Shown here in pieces: positions 28,601 to 43,600 of a stretch of 64,000 bases of DNA. The stretch comes from Varanus komodoensis (Eukaryota > Chordata > Lepidosauria > Squamata > Varanidae). The position numbers and the translations under genes were made by a program. The stretch lies in contig NW_025335409.1 in assembly GCF_004798865.1 (NCBI RefSeq), positions 12,381,061 to 12,445,060 of the forward strand, written 5' to 3'. The notes beneath the pieces are model-generated. The model did not search any database. It worked only from the letters and a program-made list of their open reading frames with translations, and was not told the origin of the DNA. How positions within the stretch are numbered: position 1 is the first letter of the stretch; each line of letters begins with the position of its first letter.

Positions 28601-31600
28601 GAAACGGAGATGAGCACCGCCTCCTAGGGTCAGACATGACTGGACTTAACATCAAGGGGAAACCTTTACCTTTACCTTAAATAGAGAGGGATGGTGACAG
28701 GAAGATATGCAAGGCAAGCCCTCTGCCAGCCCACTAGACCTTTAGACTGTAGGGTCCAACTGGGTACTTTAAGTCTTCTAATAAAATTGGTTATCAGTTC
28801 TCAAAAGGTGTTAAATGCTTATTAAAAATTATAAGGGCTGTCACTACCTTAGAAAACACATTTGCTCTCCCTCATACCAAGAAGATGATGCTGGACCACA
28901 CGGGACCATCATCTAAAAAACAAATTAATAATGCAGCTTTTATTCATATGCCGTGTCACAATATAGCAATACTACAATCTAGTTAGATTTCTTTAAATAT
29001 TGCAATAGCTCCTCCTAGAAATCAAACCATAGTTCCCCCCTCCTACCCCCATCTCCATCCATAAAGCTTCTCTCAGTAGTTATAATCACTAAAAACTTAC
29101 TCTAAGATCCCACAAATTTCAAGACACTAAATAAAGTGCTATAGCTTGTTGTTTTGTCTTGTATTTGTTCTTTACCATAATCAAATCACAGCAAATAACG
29201 GGACCACAGCAAATAATGACCTAATCTGCACCTTAGGGCGGCAACTTCTGGGTTCTTTAACCCAGGAATTGTGGGAATCAGCAAAGTGTTCAAGCTGCGC
29301 ACGTTGTTTTCAATTTAAAACCCAAGACAACCCATTCCTGGGTGGTTAATTAACCCAACAACTGCCTGTGGTTTGTTGCTAGGTTAACTCTGGATCAAAA
29401 CTGCATTAAAAATGCAGACTTCCCAGATTTATATATTACCCCAAGTTCCAAAAAATTTACCCTAAAATGTCCACACATGCACACAAAAAAGGTAGGGGCA
29501 AGGGTGCACCCTTCACCCCCAGTGGTGCTCCCTACCTCCCTTCTAGCCCCAGGTCATTCCTGTCATCAGAGCTTACCTTTGTCTTGTGTGGCTGAGCATA
29601 CTTGGCTGCTAGCCATTCACCATGTTTATTTTCTAACAATCCCTTCAGGGCTCTTGTGGAGCTCAGAGGAACTCCTGGAAATAAAGATGGGGACTTCATT
29701 TGTCCACATCCTTGTAAAAATGAACTTTTAAAAATGAAAATATAAAATAACGATTAGGAAGGCCAACAAGTCTAGCAGATGGCAAGAAAAATGTTCACAG
29801 ACATCACATTGGACACCTCAGCCTTATACTAAGGCAATCCATGGTTTATTAAAAGCTTTCAAACAACCATTTGCCTGGTCATCTGATGAAAGAATAAATT
29901 CTTTCCAGACAACCAAATCTGTCACCCAGTTTCTTCTTTAAAGCTTATCTCCAGCATGCCAAATACCATCAAAAAGCAACTTTTATCTATGACCTTTTTC
30001 ACCTATCAGGTTATGAAGGTTACAGAACCAATTCTTTTTATTTTGCACCAGAAGCCCCTATGTGGCTTTACCACATAAGTAGACCTAGTTGTATCATTGT
30101 TAGTGTAATTATTTGATCAACTTTAATCAGTATGAGTTTATTTTGCTCTTCCGTTTACTCTTTCCCCAACAGCCCTCACAGTGTTATTTGGAATTCATGT
30201 GAACTGTGATTTCTTCTTTGTACCTTTTCTCTCTTACAGCCTGAGAATTGCAGCTTGCATTGTAAGCACCTTTTTCCCCATTCCCCCCTCTCCCCTGAAA
30301 TCTTTTCCTCCTATGTTGCAGGTTTATAGTTGCAAGTCTGTGTGACAGCCTTGAACCTAACTGCAAAACTGCTATACAGGGAAGAAAGGTAGGTTCTGGA
30401 GAATGAATCATCCTCCTGAAACCTATCCAAATAGTATGGAGAAGACATGGTGCATATCCCACGCAGTCCGTCCATTATGAGGCATATTCTGAAATATTTG
30501 GTTTAGAATCTGTGGATCCATAGAAGAACAGTACCATTCTCTCTTCCGATATGAAGAACTTGCTTTCTCAATGCATCTTTTGTCCTCATAGATGACAGTC
30601 AACTTCAGTAGCACATGTCCATTATGGAAAATGAACACCAAAGTGTACAATAAAAGATACATGCAAATGAGTAACCCCTTTTCATTAGTCATTCCAGAAA
30701 ACAAAAATTATTAAACTTACTGCAGTATTTCAACTGCTGTCACATATTGCTAGTAGTTCAAACCATGTTTTTCTATGCCAGTTATACTGATTTTTAATCA
30801 ATAAAAGTAGTAACTGTGACCATAAATGTATCAGCACAGTCATAGGAAGTCCATACAAAGAGTACAAGCTCAGTGTTTTAGTGGTAATTTACTCTATTTT
30901 TTTCACAAGTTGCTATACATCAATTTATAAACACACCAGATATTTAACTCCATTCACCTTTTAAAGTTTATTCCTAGCTATAATGAAAGCATCTTGGAAA
31001 GTGACAAAACTTGCCAACAGTCTTCTTGCTATAGCTGTGTGCATAATTTGGCAATTCTTGTTCTGCAAACTATTCTATTTAGTCCATTCCAGAGCAACAT
31101 ATGTGAAATCACACTGAGAAACATGGAATGAGACATGAGCAACATCCAACACTATGGAATCTCCTCTCTGTCTCTCAAATATTTCTCACTTTTACCTATC
31201 GACAGTGAAGCTGCTATAGTTGCGTTGGAGAATGTGACACTTCCTATACCTTCTAACAGCTTTCAAGGCAATCAATCATTACCTCTCAAACTTTAGGACT
31301 GGAGTGTACTGTTCTGCAATGGTTTTGATCTTCACTGGGGCAGGGGGAGGGGGAAGAAGATAATGGTTCCAGAAGACTGCTCATTTCCAGAGGATTTGTA
31401 TTGAGACTTGTGTTTTTCAATTTGTTCATATCTGATTTGAAGTTACAGAAAAGCAGAGATGGTCAAGCTTGCAAATGATACCAAATAATTAAGGATGCTG
31501 GAAACAAAAAGGGATTGTGAAGCACTCCAAAATGTGCTTTGGAGCTCCAAACTAGAAAAATGGACTATCAGATTGCAAAAGCATTGTAAACTATAAATTC

Positions 31601-34600
31601 AGGCATATTTGGGAAAAGGTTCCTAACTTCACATATAAGTCAATCATGTCTGAGCAGCCAAAAATGCCTTTTTAGGATGGGACTGCATGTTTCTGGAATT
31701 CATACAAGTTGTACAAAAGAATATGCTAATGCAATGTTTCCCACGTAATTTTCTCCAGATGTTTTCACCTACACTGGCATTATTCATGAATACTAGCCAT
31801 GCTGACTGAAGCTGCTGAGAGTTATAATCCAACACTTCTGGAAGGATCTGTTTTGAGGAAGGTATGTTAGGCTACAGAACAGGGATATGGAATCCGATGG
31901 CGTCTAGTTGTCTTAAGCCACACCAAGAATAGGCACCAAGCTGTGCATTCCTTCCACAGTACTATTAACATGATGTATGAACCAAGATATCATGCCTGTT
32001 CACAAGTCATAACAACACACTGTAGCTTAATTTATCAGCAGGAGATGTTGCATTGTGCTAGGAGCCCACCAGTTTCATTTAAACATGGTACCCACTTTGC
32101 TCTGTCATAAGAACCCAGGCAACATGACTTGTGATTAAGGCCACGTCATCTAACATACACCCTTCCAATGTGGTTGTCTCAAAGTCTGAATCAGAACTGG
32201 AAGAATGTGTAGGATTAGAATTTTTAGCTGACTTGCCAAGGCCAGCAAGTCAAAAAATTAGGCAAGAGGGCAAAGAGAACCAGACCACATCTGGATCTGT
32301 GAGAAACTCTGTTGAATAGGTGGCATTAGACGGGGGCAGGCTTAACATTATTAGTTCAATCATACAGCATCAGATCAAAAGAACAGACCCACTGAGCAGT
32401 ATCTGACATTCCCACCAGTTGGCACACCCCGAAGCTGGAGCTAATTACTTTTGATCGGGATAGGAGAAGTATTCCATTTGATCTTTTTGATCATTAAGCC
32501 ACAATTTCCCTTTTAGAACTTCACTGGTGAATTCCATTAAAGAATACTACAATACTCTTCTATCACAAAGTCAGTGCAGCTTGCCAGTTTTAACATAATA
32601 AAGACTTTAAACAGAACCCTCTTGTTCTTGGAAGACTTAGGGAAAGACCAGTTCATGCCACACCAATTGACAATTAAACAACCTTCAAATAATCCTAAAA
32701 TAAACAACCCTAAAATAACCCATGGCTTAACTCTCAAACAACCCCTGCCAATGGGATTCATATGACAGGACAAACCATGGAAAGTTAGGCAGCCTTGGGC
32801 ACCATACAAAAGTGGTACTCATAAGCACTCAATAAAATATGGCTGTCTGCATGGGTAAATTAAGCCACAGAGGGCAACTGTGTTGTATAAACCAGTCCAT
32901 TGCAGTAACTTACAATTTTAAGATTACTGGCAACTAGAACATACGTATAGAATCTGTATGTAGGAGTGTGTGTGTTACAATTAATGCATGCTAGAGAACT
33001 TGAAACATACTGAGGGCCATTGCCAGAGAAGTTAATCATTAGAAAAATGTTGATGCAACACATTAATCTTCACATAAAACAGTCACTGAATAACATCTGA
33101 AACCACTTATTTGGGGAAGACAGAGCAAAATATAAAGTAATACTATCATTACCACCACCAATAATAAAAGCTCTTATTTCAAAAACTATCAATGCAAATT
33201 CTGGTAAGTATAATTTCGGAAACTCCATTCCCCACAGAAGTGAAGATTATAAGCTTTTGTGTTTCTAGGATATACAGTTTACATATACATTCTAGGAAAC
33301 TGATTTGCAACCAGGGATTCAAATCAGGACATTTAGCGGTATGTGAAAAAATTGAGTATTGGCATAAATAATAACTATATTAATTACAAACAGTTTGCTA
33401 ATATGGAGGGTACAATATATCGAAATACACTGCCAAGGGGTACACAAATGAAAAAAGCTTGGGAACCACTGCTCTTGGACATTCCCTATCAACAACAATA
33501 GTGACTTTTTGCAGAAGCATTCACAGAGCAGCTCCCAACAGACTAGGCAATCAGCACACATGGCAACCATGCAGAACATTATGTTCATATAGAAAATACA
33601 TTATGTTTAATGTAGTAATTTCTATACAGCCCAATATCTGAAGCTCTTTCCAGCTTGCTGCTACTAAACATGTAATAAGCACAAGTATCCCAAATATTAT
33701 TCATACAGAAAAACCCAACACAATCCCTGCTGCTTCACTGTGGACAATAATCTTGCATGTTTTGTTTTAGAACATTAGACATGCAAAACTATCTAGCAAA
33801 TATTACTCTATATAACGGCAAGCTTTTGCCCATCCTCTGTGCCCATCCTTTGGGTGGGACAGCAGTGGAATCTACTCTGCTTCCCACTGTGTTGTGTCAT
33901 AGGCTTGGTTTCACCAAGCTTTTATCTGTATGGCTCACACACAAAATGTTTGACACAGGTGTTGAAGTCTGCTTTTCCAGAAGTCTCCTCTGATGATATG
34001 TTTCTATCAAACACAATAATAATCCAATTGACTACATTTTGCCTTTTACAATCCTAGATTTAATACTAAACAATTGGCACTAGCACAACCTTTATTTCTG
34101 TTAATTGCCCAGTGAACCTCAGCTACTGGGCAATATAAAGATGAAATAATTTTTTAAAATATTTAATACAAGAACAACAAGTAACACCAGTCTTCTGTTA
34201 CTAGTTTTAATGAAAATGTTACACAATTTGAGCTATCAGCTCATCCATGTATCTCAGATGCTTAATTTGCTAATATTTAGCTAATTCCTCAGATTTCTAC
34301 ATAGTGAATAATGCAACTTCAGATGGTAGTCATCTAAATATTTAATTAAACATTCATATCCAACCCTTCTGCTGTAAAAGCATTACCTACCTAATCTTGT
34401 TGCACATGTTCTTGTACCTCTAGCCCTTCTAAAAATTTCTAAAATTTCAGTTTTTCCAGCTAATATTACAGTGGCATTAGGCACATTACAACTTATATTA
34501 GGAGTCTATCCTCCAAATACTACATTCTGAAAGTTTGCTCAGCATGTTTACCCATGTATGTCTGCCCTAAACAGTACATTCAGAACACAAGTTTGAAAAT

Positions 34601-37600
34601 ATATTCACAAACACATGCACTAGGACAAAAGCATTTATTTTCAGAAAGTCTCATTTCTTGTTTCTGAACAAGGAAGCTTGTTTATAAGAGTTCAGGTAAT
34701 GCACATCAAGAAAAGCAACAACAGAAAATTTAACAAAATATATGTCCATAAAAATGCAAGTAACGAGATAAAAACTTCTTAAATCTGAGGCAGCATCTAC
34801 TATATGACATGTAACAATTGTACACAGAAAGATCAAAGTGCAAAATCTTGACAAGTTACATAGATCTTCAGCTGGTGAGTTAGAATTCACTACCGAATTG
34901 CAGTTTTACCTTAAGGTGGGTTACCACAGAAGCATCACAATGCTATTTTTTTACATAGATGTGAAGTGGGTCCCCAAATGTATGTCTCTGGACTAAAGAT
35001 AGACCCCAAACTCTGAGACTGCTCAAATTACTAAGCTGCACTAGCTGCACTAATTATCCTTTATAAATATTTTACAATAAAGCACAAATGACTTTACTGT
35101 AAATTTTAGATTGATCCAAGTTTCGGTATTAAAAGAAATGCTCTAAACACAAACCTAAACCTAAATTGATTGCACGAACCTAAACACAGAGTACATATTA
35201 TTAACAGGATGAGTAATTCATTGGTAATATAAGCAGTTTTGCTAAAATATGATACAATGTCCCAATTTACACATAAAGGGAAACAACAGTGCCTTGCAGC
35301 AAACACTCTGATTACCTCTTTTTTCATGTACCAGGAGGAAGAGATCAGAAGCACCAACTTCCCATTTTAGGATTGAAAGAGTTCCCCATGAGATCTGACC
35401 TTGCAATTGTGGTTTGTTTAAACTATGGCTTGTTCTTATTATTTATTTATTTATGTATTAGAACATTTCTATGCCGCCCCTTGCCAAAGCCTCGGGGCGG
35501 CTTACAACACAATAAAATACAATAAAATACAAAAATAACAATATAAAATTAAAATTAACAATATAAAATAAATAAAAAATATAAAATATAAAAGAAGTCG
35601 CCCTGGCCAGATAAATAAGCAAATATTGTTAACAATTAAAATGACGTTTAAATAAAAAGGTCTTCATCTGGCGCCGAAAAACAAATAACGACGGCACCAG
35701 GCAGACCTCTCTGGGTAGCACATTCCATAGATTGGGCGCCACCGCAGAGAAAGCCCTCCTCCGAGTACCTACCCTCCTAATTTCTTTCACGGAGGGTTCC
35801 CGAAGAAGGGCCTCTCTCGCAGATCTCAAGGGGCGGTTGGGCATATATGGATGTAAGCGCTCCTTCAGGTAACCAGGACCCAAGCCGTTTAGGGCTTTAT
35901 AGGTCATCACCAACATCTTCAATGGGAAGCCAGTGAAGCTGACGGAGGACTGGAGTCATGTGAACATAACGCCCCGTCCCCATCAGCAACCTGGCAGCTC
36001 TGTTTTGAACCAACTGAAGTATCTGGACCATCTTCAAGGGAAGCCCCACGTAAAGCGCGTTACAGAAGTCAAGGCGGGAAGTCACCAGCACGTGTGTCAC
36101 CGTCGCCAGGCAGTCGTACTCCAGGTAGGAGCGCAGCTGATTAATCAGCCGAAGCTGAAGGAAAGCGCTGCTCGCCACCGCTGTCACCTGAGCTTCCAAT
36201 GAAAGCTCTGGGTCGAGGAGCACTCCTAAGCTGGGGACCTTGTCCCTAAGAGGGAGTGCAACCCCATTCAGGACCAGGTCAAATCCACCCACTCCGAAGC
36301 CCGATCCGCCAACCTCCGTCTTGTCTGGATTGAGCTTCAATTTATTGGCTCTCATCCAGGCACCCGACCCTCCCTCAGAGAAGCGTTAACCACTTCCAAG
36401 ATCCAGGTCCCAATCCCGTGCTTGGAATTATTTATTAACCAAGACGGGCAAAGGTCCAATCGGCAAGTGGTGGGACGTACTCGTCCAAGCACCTTGTCCA
36501 CATCATCGGCCCACAATAACTGAAATTCATCCAATAATTCTGGACCAGACGGCAGCATTGGCGTCTCCCCAGAAACCTCTGATTCATTAGTGGTGTCCAG
36601 CTCGTGACGAATCTGAGCGATTTTCTCCCTGAAATGCCTGGCAAAGTCGTCACAGCGGGCCTTTGAGGGTGGAACCGGATCTTCCTTAGGACCCGGGCNN
36701 NNNNNNNNNNNNNNNNNNNNNNNNNNNNNNNNNNNNNNNNNNNNNNNNNNNNNNNNNNNNNNNNNNNNNNNNNNNNNNNNNNNNNNNNNNNNNNNNNNCG
36801 ACAGGAGCACCAGTCTTGTCAGCCGGAAACTCCCCCAGGGCTTTCAGGAATCCATCCGTATCCATCCGGCTCCGGGGGCGGACCCACACAATCGGATCCG
36901 CACCCTTACAGAGGGAGAGGCCACTCTCGAGCACAAACCTCACCAGGAAGTGATCTGACCATGACAGGGGAGTCAAACATAAATTCCTCACCCTCAGGTC
37001 ACCCTCTTCCTGCCCTGTCAAGAAAACCAGGTCCAGAGTGTGTCCACGTTCATGGGTCGGGCTGGAGACATGTTGAGACAGCCCCATGGCTGTCATGGAG
37101 GCCATGAAGTCCTGAGCTGCCCCGGTCAGACCAGACTCGGCATGGAGATTGAAGTCCCCCAGGACCAACATCCTGGGGGTCCTCAACACCAGGTCCAAGA
37201 CGGTCTCCGTCAGCTCAGGCAGGGAGACTGTTGGGCAGAAGGGTGCACAGTACACCAACAGAATCCCCAATCTGTCTCAGTCGCCCAACACCAAGTAGAG
37301 GCACTCCAGCCCTGGCCTCGAAGGGACCAGAAGTCCCATGAGAGAAATGGTGGCTCGGTAAACCAAAGCAACCCTCCCTCCCCTCCCCTCTGGGCATGAA
37401 CAGTGCTGAACCAGATACCCGGGCGGGCACAGTTGAGAGAGGGCAACATCACCCCCCTCTCCCGCCCAGGTCTCCGTTATGCAAGCCAGGTCAGCCCCCT
37501 CCTCCACAATCAAGTCATGGATGAGGGAAGATTTATTATTGACTGACCTGGCATTGAGCAGCAGCACCGTCGGGCCCGAGGGGCGGTTGACAAGGCTACC

Positions 37601-40600
37601 TGGCACCCTCTGGCTGGGGGCAGAACCAGAAAGAAGGACAGGTGTCAGCCATCTGTCCCTCCTTCTTCTACGCGGACATGTTAAATCCCCACCGCTGTAA
37701 CATCCATTGCCCGTGACCACGCCAATGGCAGCGCCCGCGCGCTCCCCAGGAAACATAAACGTCGACATGGCCAGGGACGACTCCATTACTCATGGTTTAA
37801 ACAAATGTGAGTTTGGATCTAATGGTGGGGAGAGCAGGAGAAAATAAAATAAATAATAAATAGCAATTTGTTTAAAATCAGAAGCTTTTCTCTCTCCTTG
37901 GCAGGCATGAAAATGGAGGGGAAACCTGAGGCTCACCACTGTTCATTCACATAGCAGAAAACCATATTTTGCTACGACAACTGAACTGCCCCAGCAAATC
38001 AGACACTAAAACTGTATTAAAATAGGCAGTTAGCTTATAAACAACATAAATCGTAACTTTATTTGCACATTATGGTGACTGTCAAAACAGCTCATTCCAC
38101 ACGCTCAGCAAGACATTTGACTTTTCTGGACATATACACATGAAACTGCAAGCTACTTCTGAAAGTCAAGCGAATACTTTTACTTTAGTCAAATAAACAA
38201 AAACCAAAACTACATTATCTATTAAAAAGGACATGGGAAAAATATTTGTGGCAGTCTTCCCTGATCAAGAATAGAATCCTTTCTATTATTAGGCTTAATT
38301 TGGCTTGGTCATAGAAATGAGGGGGAAAACGCAACTCTCTTTTCCACTAGCTTTCCTTCAGCTCATTTCATTTATAAATTTAGTCCCATTTCTGTTCATT
38401 TGGACCAAATTGCTCCATGTGATAGTTACACTTTATGACATCCATATGGGCAGAGGCCCACTACTCCCACTCCACAACTCGTTCATCTCTCCAACTCCTT
38501 GTCCTCACAGATTTCCCACTCATTTTACCAGCACTCCCACTGCCCTCTCATTAGAAGATCTCTTGACAACAGTCCTGTACTAGGATGAGAGGAAGAATGA
38601 AGCGAAAACAGGCAAATAAAAGGGAGTGGTGGGCAAGGTCAGAATGAGCGTCAGCTAAGTGTCAATAAGTTATAGTTAGAAGAGAGACAGTTATAGAAGT
38701 CAGCAGGATGAAGGAGAAAGATACAGACAAAAAGCCAATTAGGACAATCACTGAGAAGTACAGTCGATTATGTTAGGTCATCAGACAGAAGTATTATTTC
38801 TTTCTCTTTATTAATTAACTATGTGGACTAGATAATATATTCCATAAATAAATGTGTGTAGTCATTTAATTACCTGCAGTGTTCTGGTCTGGGTAGAATC
38901 TAGGAGTAACATCTCATTCCACATAATAGCTTTGAGCATAACAAGAAAAAGTCGTACTGTTCTCTGTAACTCAGCAGGCACCGAAAGAAGTTTATTTGGC
39001 TTAAAATTAAAGCAAGTCTGAATTCAGTACACCCCGCTGAGTGACTTACCCAATCACCTCTAAAGGCCAATGCCTTGTAGGGAACCCCTGGAATATCAAT
39101 AGTCTTCACCCTCATTACTGCTTAAGCTCTGAAGTTAATTCTGTACAGTAGTATTGGAATTCATTGTCAGTGTGCTGTATCAGAACCCTACCTCCTTCAA
39201 TTTTTTACCCAATCTCCACTTGCTTTCTGATAGTATTCCTATCTTGCTCTTGGCAACATCAACATTCATGTCTATAACTATACCAATCAGCAGCCTCCTA
39301 TCCCTGTTCTCTTTTAGCTCATGACTATGGATTTCCTTCCTTAGCCACAGCCATTCTTAAACATATGTAGATGCATTATACCCCAGGTCCCCACACTTTT
39401 TGGAATCATGGACACCTTTGGAAATTTGGGAGCTATGAACACTACTGAAAAAAGGCTTAATCAGTGGATTGTCACTATGGTGCCTACCTGTCACATCTAT
39501 GGATCTTTTGTTTCATGTCCATTGGCCACTGCAACATCCCTTCAATAAGGGACTTGTACAATTTGGCCAATTGCTGGTGTGATTACAATGCAGCCAACGA
39601 GTCCTCTATAAATGTTGGCAATGTCCAGCCCATTTGCGTTTTTGAAAGGAGATTATAACACAGATAAATGTCATACTAGAACCATTTTAAAAGCTCACAT
39701 ACATCAGTGAATATTAAATTAATTCCATGTTTAATGGCACAAATAGAAAGGGAAATGATTCTCTGTAGGCTTTTGACTGCTGATAAGAGTGTACCAAAAA
39801 AACTGAAAGTAAAAACTCACCTCCCATAAAGCAATGGAATGAGAATGTTGTAATTCTTTCGCTATATGAATAGGTGCATATAGATGCCACCATCAAATGG
39901 ATAATTATTTGGATATTTAGTCTATATTTGATTAATCCTACATATAATTGCTAAAAACTTATTTGAAATTAATACACCTATGTATATTTTTTTAAATGGC
40001 CAATATAACCACATTAAATGTTTTTCCAGGTGCCTGCTGGCACCATGCTGGGGACCCCTGCCTTATACTAAGTCAGGTCATTCAGTAGCTAACCAAATAC
40101 TCTGTATTCCAACCAGTATCAGCTCTCTGGATCTCAGACAGAGGTTTTTTTCATTACCTTTCAACTGGAGATATCTGAAAATAATCCAAGGACCTTCTGA
40201 ATATTAGTACATTCATTCTGCTATTGAGCTGTGACTTCTCCCCTACTATGCTCCATGCCCCAACCCTAACCCTCTCTCTTGATAACACCTCTCTATCCAT
40301 CTCTTCCACTTCTTGCAATATTTTATACACCTTTATCATGTCCCCCATACTTGCATTTTTCTACACTCGAAAGTCTCTTCCTTCATAACCCCTGCCCCTC
40401 CGGATGGTTTTGGTTGCCTTTCACTGTGCCATTCCTGAGGAAATTTCCCCTGTGAGAACCAGGACTGTTCAGTTACCCAGCTTTTCTAATGATCACCCTT
40501 TTGAGAGCAATCAGGATCATTCACCTATCATTAATGGGCTACCATGCTGAGTCACTCTCACCTGGCTCCTCCTGCCAGTGCAAGCAACTGAACAACTCAA

Positions 40601-43600
40601 AGACAGAGTGTTATACCATTATTTAGCCACTCCCACTGGCAGAAGGGGTCAAAGAGCATGCTTTTGGATCCAGAATAATCACCAGGGGCACAAGAGGATA
40701 TGGGGGCATGGAGCTTCTTTTATCAATTGACTTACTATGCCCTTAGTTGAACATAGATTGCCTGTCCATGCCCTGATAACCTATTGTCTGGATTACTGCA
40801 ATGCACTGTAGATGGAGCTGTGTTTGAAATGGGACTAGCAACTGAAAAGGGTTCAAAATAGGGCACAGTGAGATTGGTAACACAGACTAGTCAACATGGT
40901 CATATTATGGCAATACTCATCTCTGAGCCCAGTTCAAAGTGTTGAGATTCAAAGATCTAAAAGATTCGGGGACCAGGTTACCTGAAAGATTCCAGCCCTA
41001 TAAACATACCTGCTGGGACTCCAAATTCATTCTTAGCAGTCCTTTGGAAGCCTCAGCCAAAGAAAGTGAGAATGGCAGCTATTAAGGTGGCCTTTTCTGT
41101 TGTGGTAGTCCAGCTATGGAATAAGCTTTCAAAATAGGCTTTTCTGGCACCTATGTTGTATTATTTCCACACCAGATCCTATTTTCCCAGGCAGTTTAGT
41201 CTTTCAGCTTCTGCTTTAAATATATTACTGTGTTTTAAATCTATTAATATAATTTAATTTATACTGCATCATTATCATTATATGTGTTTGTTGTAAAATG
41301 CCTGTTATATTGTCAGTTTTAAGTGTCATGAATGCCCCCAAAAGCTTTGCTTATTGGGCAATATAAAAATCTAATAAATAATGCTGGAATAATTAAGGAA
41401 TGTGAAGCAGCACACAAGTCTGTTCACAGAAACCAAAGGTTAGACAAGCTCTGGATTGCCACTGCATGCAAATTAGGTGTATTTCGATTGTTGTTGCACC
41501 ACAGAGTTGTATAAGGACACAAGAGGACATTATGATACTAGTAATTTTATTTTACTAGTATCTTTTTCAATCGTACACCAAATAGAATTTGCCTCTCTCT
41601 TGGCAATATACTGGGGCAAGATTTTCTTTGAGCCATCTACGATACCTCAAAGTTCCCATTCTTGGTCAGCCATAATCAACTCAAACCCTATCTACATACA
41701 CATGATCTTTTTTGTCCCATGTGCATCTTTACACTGCTCCCCACTAATTAACATGTCATCAACATGCCTATTCTGCCTTTGAAGAGATCCTTTCAGATGC
41801 AAGACCTGTCCATCCCCACACATTCCATCTGGGACCTCACATTCTTCAATTATACATCTGAGGTTTTCCCTCTTCTCCACACTCCTCCCTCTGTAAGCTC
41901 TTCCTCTTCTGCAATACCACTTGATGAGGTGGCCAGTGTCATTCTTCACTAACATCTCCACATGTTCTCTTCACTGCATTGCCTTCCATTTCCCAATTGC
42001 CATTTTTATTATTATCCTCACCCTCCATCCTATCATAAACCAAACTCTCTTTTCAGGCTAATTCCTCACCACATTCAATCACCTCCCCCATACTCAAGAG
42101 GCACCTTCCTGACCATACATCATCCTCTAACTCAGGGGTCCTTAACCTTTTTCAACAGGGGGCCAGTTGACAGGTGCCAGCAGTGGCCGCGGGCTGCCAA
42201 GGCCGTGCTGGCGGGAAGGCACAGGCTTGTGTGGGGGTGGGGCGGGGCGGATGCACACACACTCGACACGCGGCGTGGAGACTGCGGGGGGGGGGGGTGC
42301 AGGGCAAGGTGCCGGCTTGCTTGCGAGGAGATCATTTTCTCCGATCCAGTCCAAAACGATCTCCCCACAAGCAAGCTGCCGCTGGGCGAGGCACTGACTT
42401 GCTCATGAGGAGATCGTTTTCTCCAAGCGGTTCCAAAACGACCTCCTCGTGAGCAAGGCACGAGTGTGCCCAGCAAGTGCACAACCTGTGGGACAGGCTG
42501 GTTAAAAGGGCATGGCAGGCCAGATTCAGCCCGCGGGCCTTAGTTTGAGGACCCATGCTCTAACTATTGGCTTATCTCACTCTTTTCCTTTTCCTCTACT
42601 TTCTTATCAATCTCTTTCTTCAAACTACTCTTAACTCCTTATAAAATGGTTTCTGTCCTCTGCATGCCACTGAAACTGCTCTTTTTTATTACTCTTCATT
42701 TTACTTCTCTCTTCTATCCTTGTCCACCTTGATATCTCTGGAATATCTAATAATCACTCTCTCCTGCTTGACTGGTTCCATGTCTTAGGATTCTGAAACT
42801 CCTTTTTTATTGGGTTCTCTTATTCATCAGATAGCTCATTCAACTCTGAGGAAGCTCCTCATTTGACTTGCCTTCTTCTTCCACATTTTGTTCCTTGGCT
42901 GATCCCAAATCCCATGTCCTTCAGTACCATATACATGCCAGCAACACTCAGCCATACCTGTCCTCCACCATCCAGTTGTAATGGTTAACCACAATATTAA
43001 GCTCACACACTGCATCTATCCTCATCTTGTTACAATCCCAAGATCCACATCTGCATTCCCAATTCATATCTACTCTCAAAAAGGTGAGAGCAAAAGTATA
43101 AAAAGAAAATTATGCTTTGCTTAAACTTCTGCTGAAAGGTAAAGGTATAAAGATCCCATGTAACTACAGCATGGCATTAAGTACATGGAACATTGCTTTT
43201 GCCCAAATCCTTACCACTGCATCTCCATGCTCTTCCCTCCTTCATGCCCACATTGTCTATTTCAAACATAAGCCAGAAGCAGGGATCTACCTGTGTTGAC
43301 TCTTGCCTATGTAACCCCTAAGGGCACCACTGCAGCTACCATATGCAAGAACAAATAAGAGAATTAAGGCTGTCAGCGCCAAAGAGAACTACAAAAGCAA
43401 CCTAGTCACTGTCAGAAAGACTTACAAAACTGTATTAGATGGATAAATATATCATGAACATCCTATTCCTTAATTAAAGGTATCCAAAGCAATATAGACC
43501 ATAATTTAAAAACTATACCATATAATCAGTAAGAAATAAGATACAATTAATGATCAGTTTCTAAAGGGAATTAGCTAAGGAAGCACTAAAATGTACAGGT

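Noticed and set aside
36686-37786. Long open frames as a host gene
   Set aside because: The translation is a LINE endonuclease ([29 protein letters not shown]) in the same orientation as the RT remnants.
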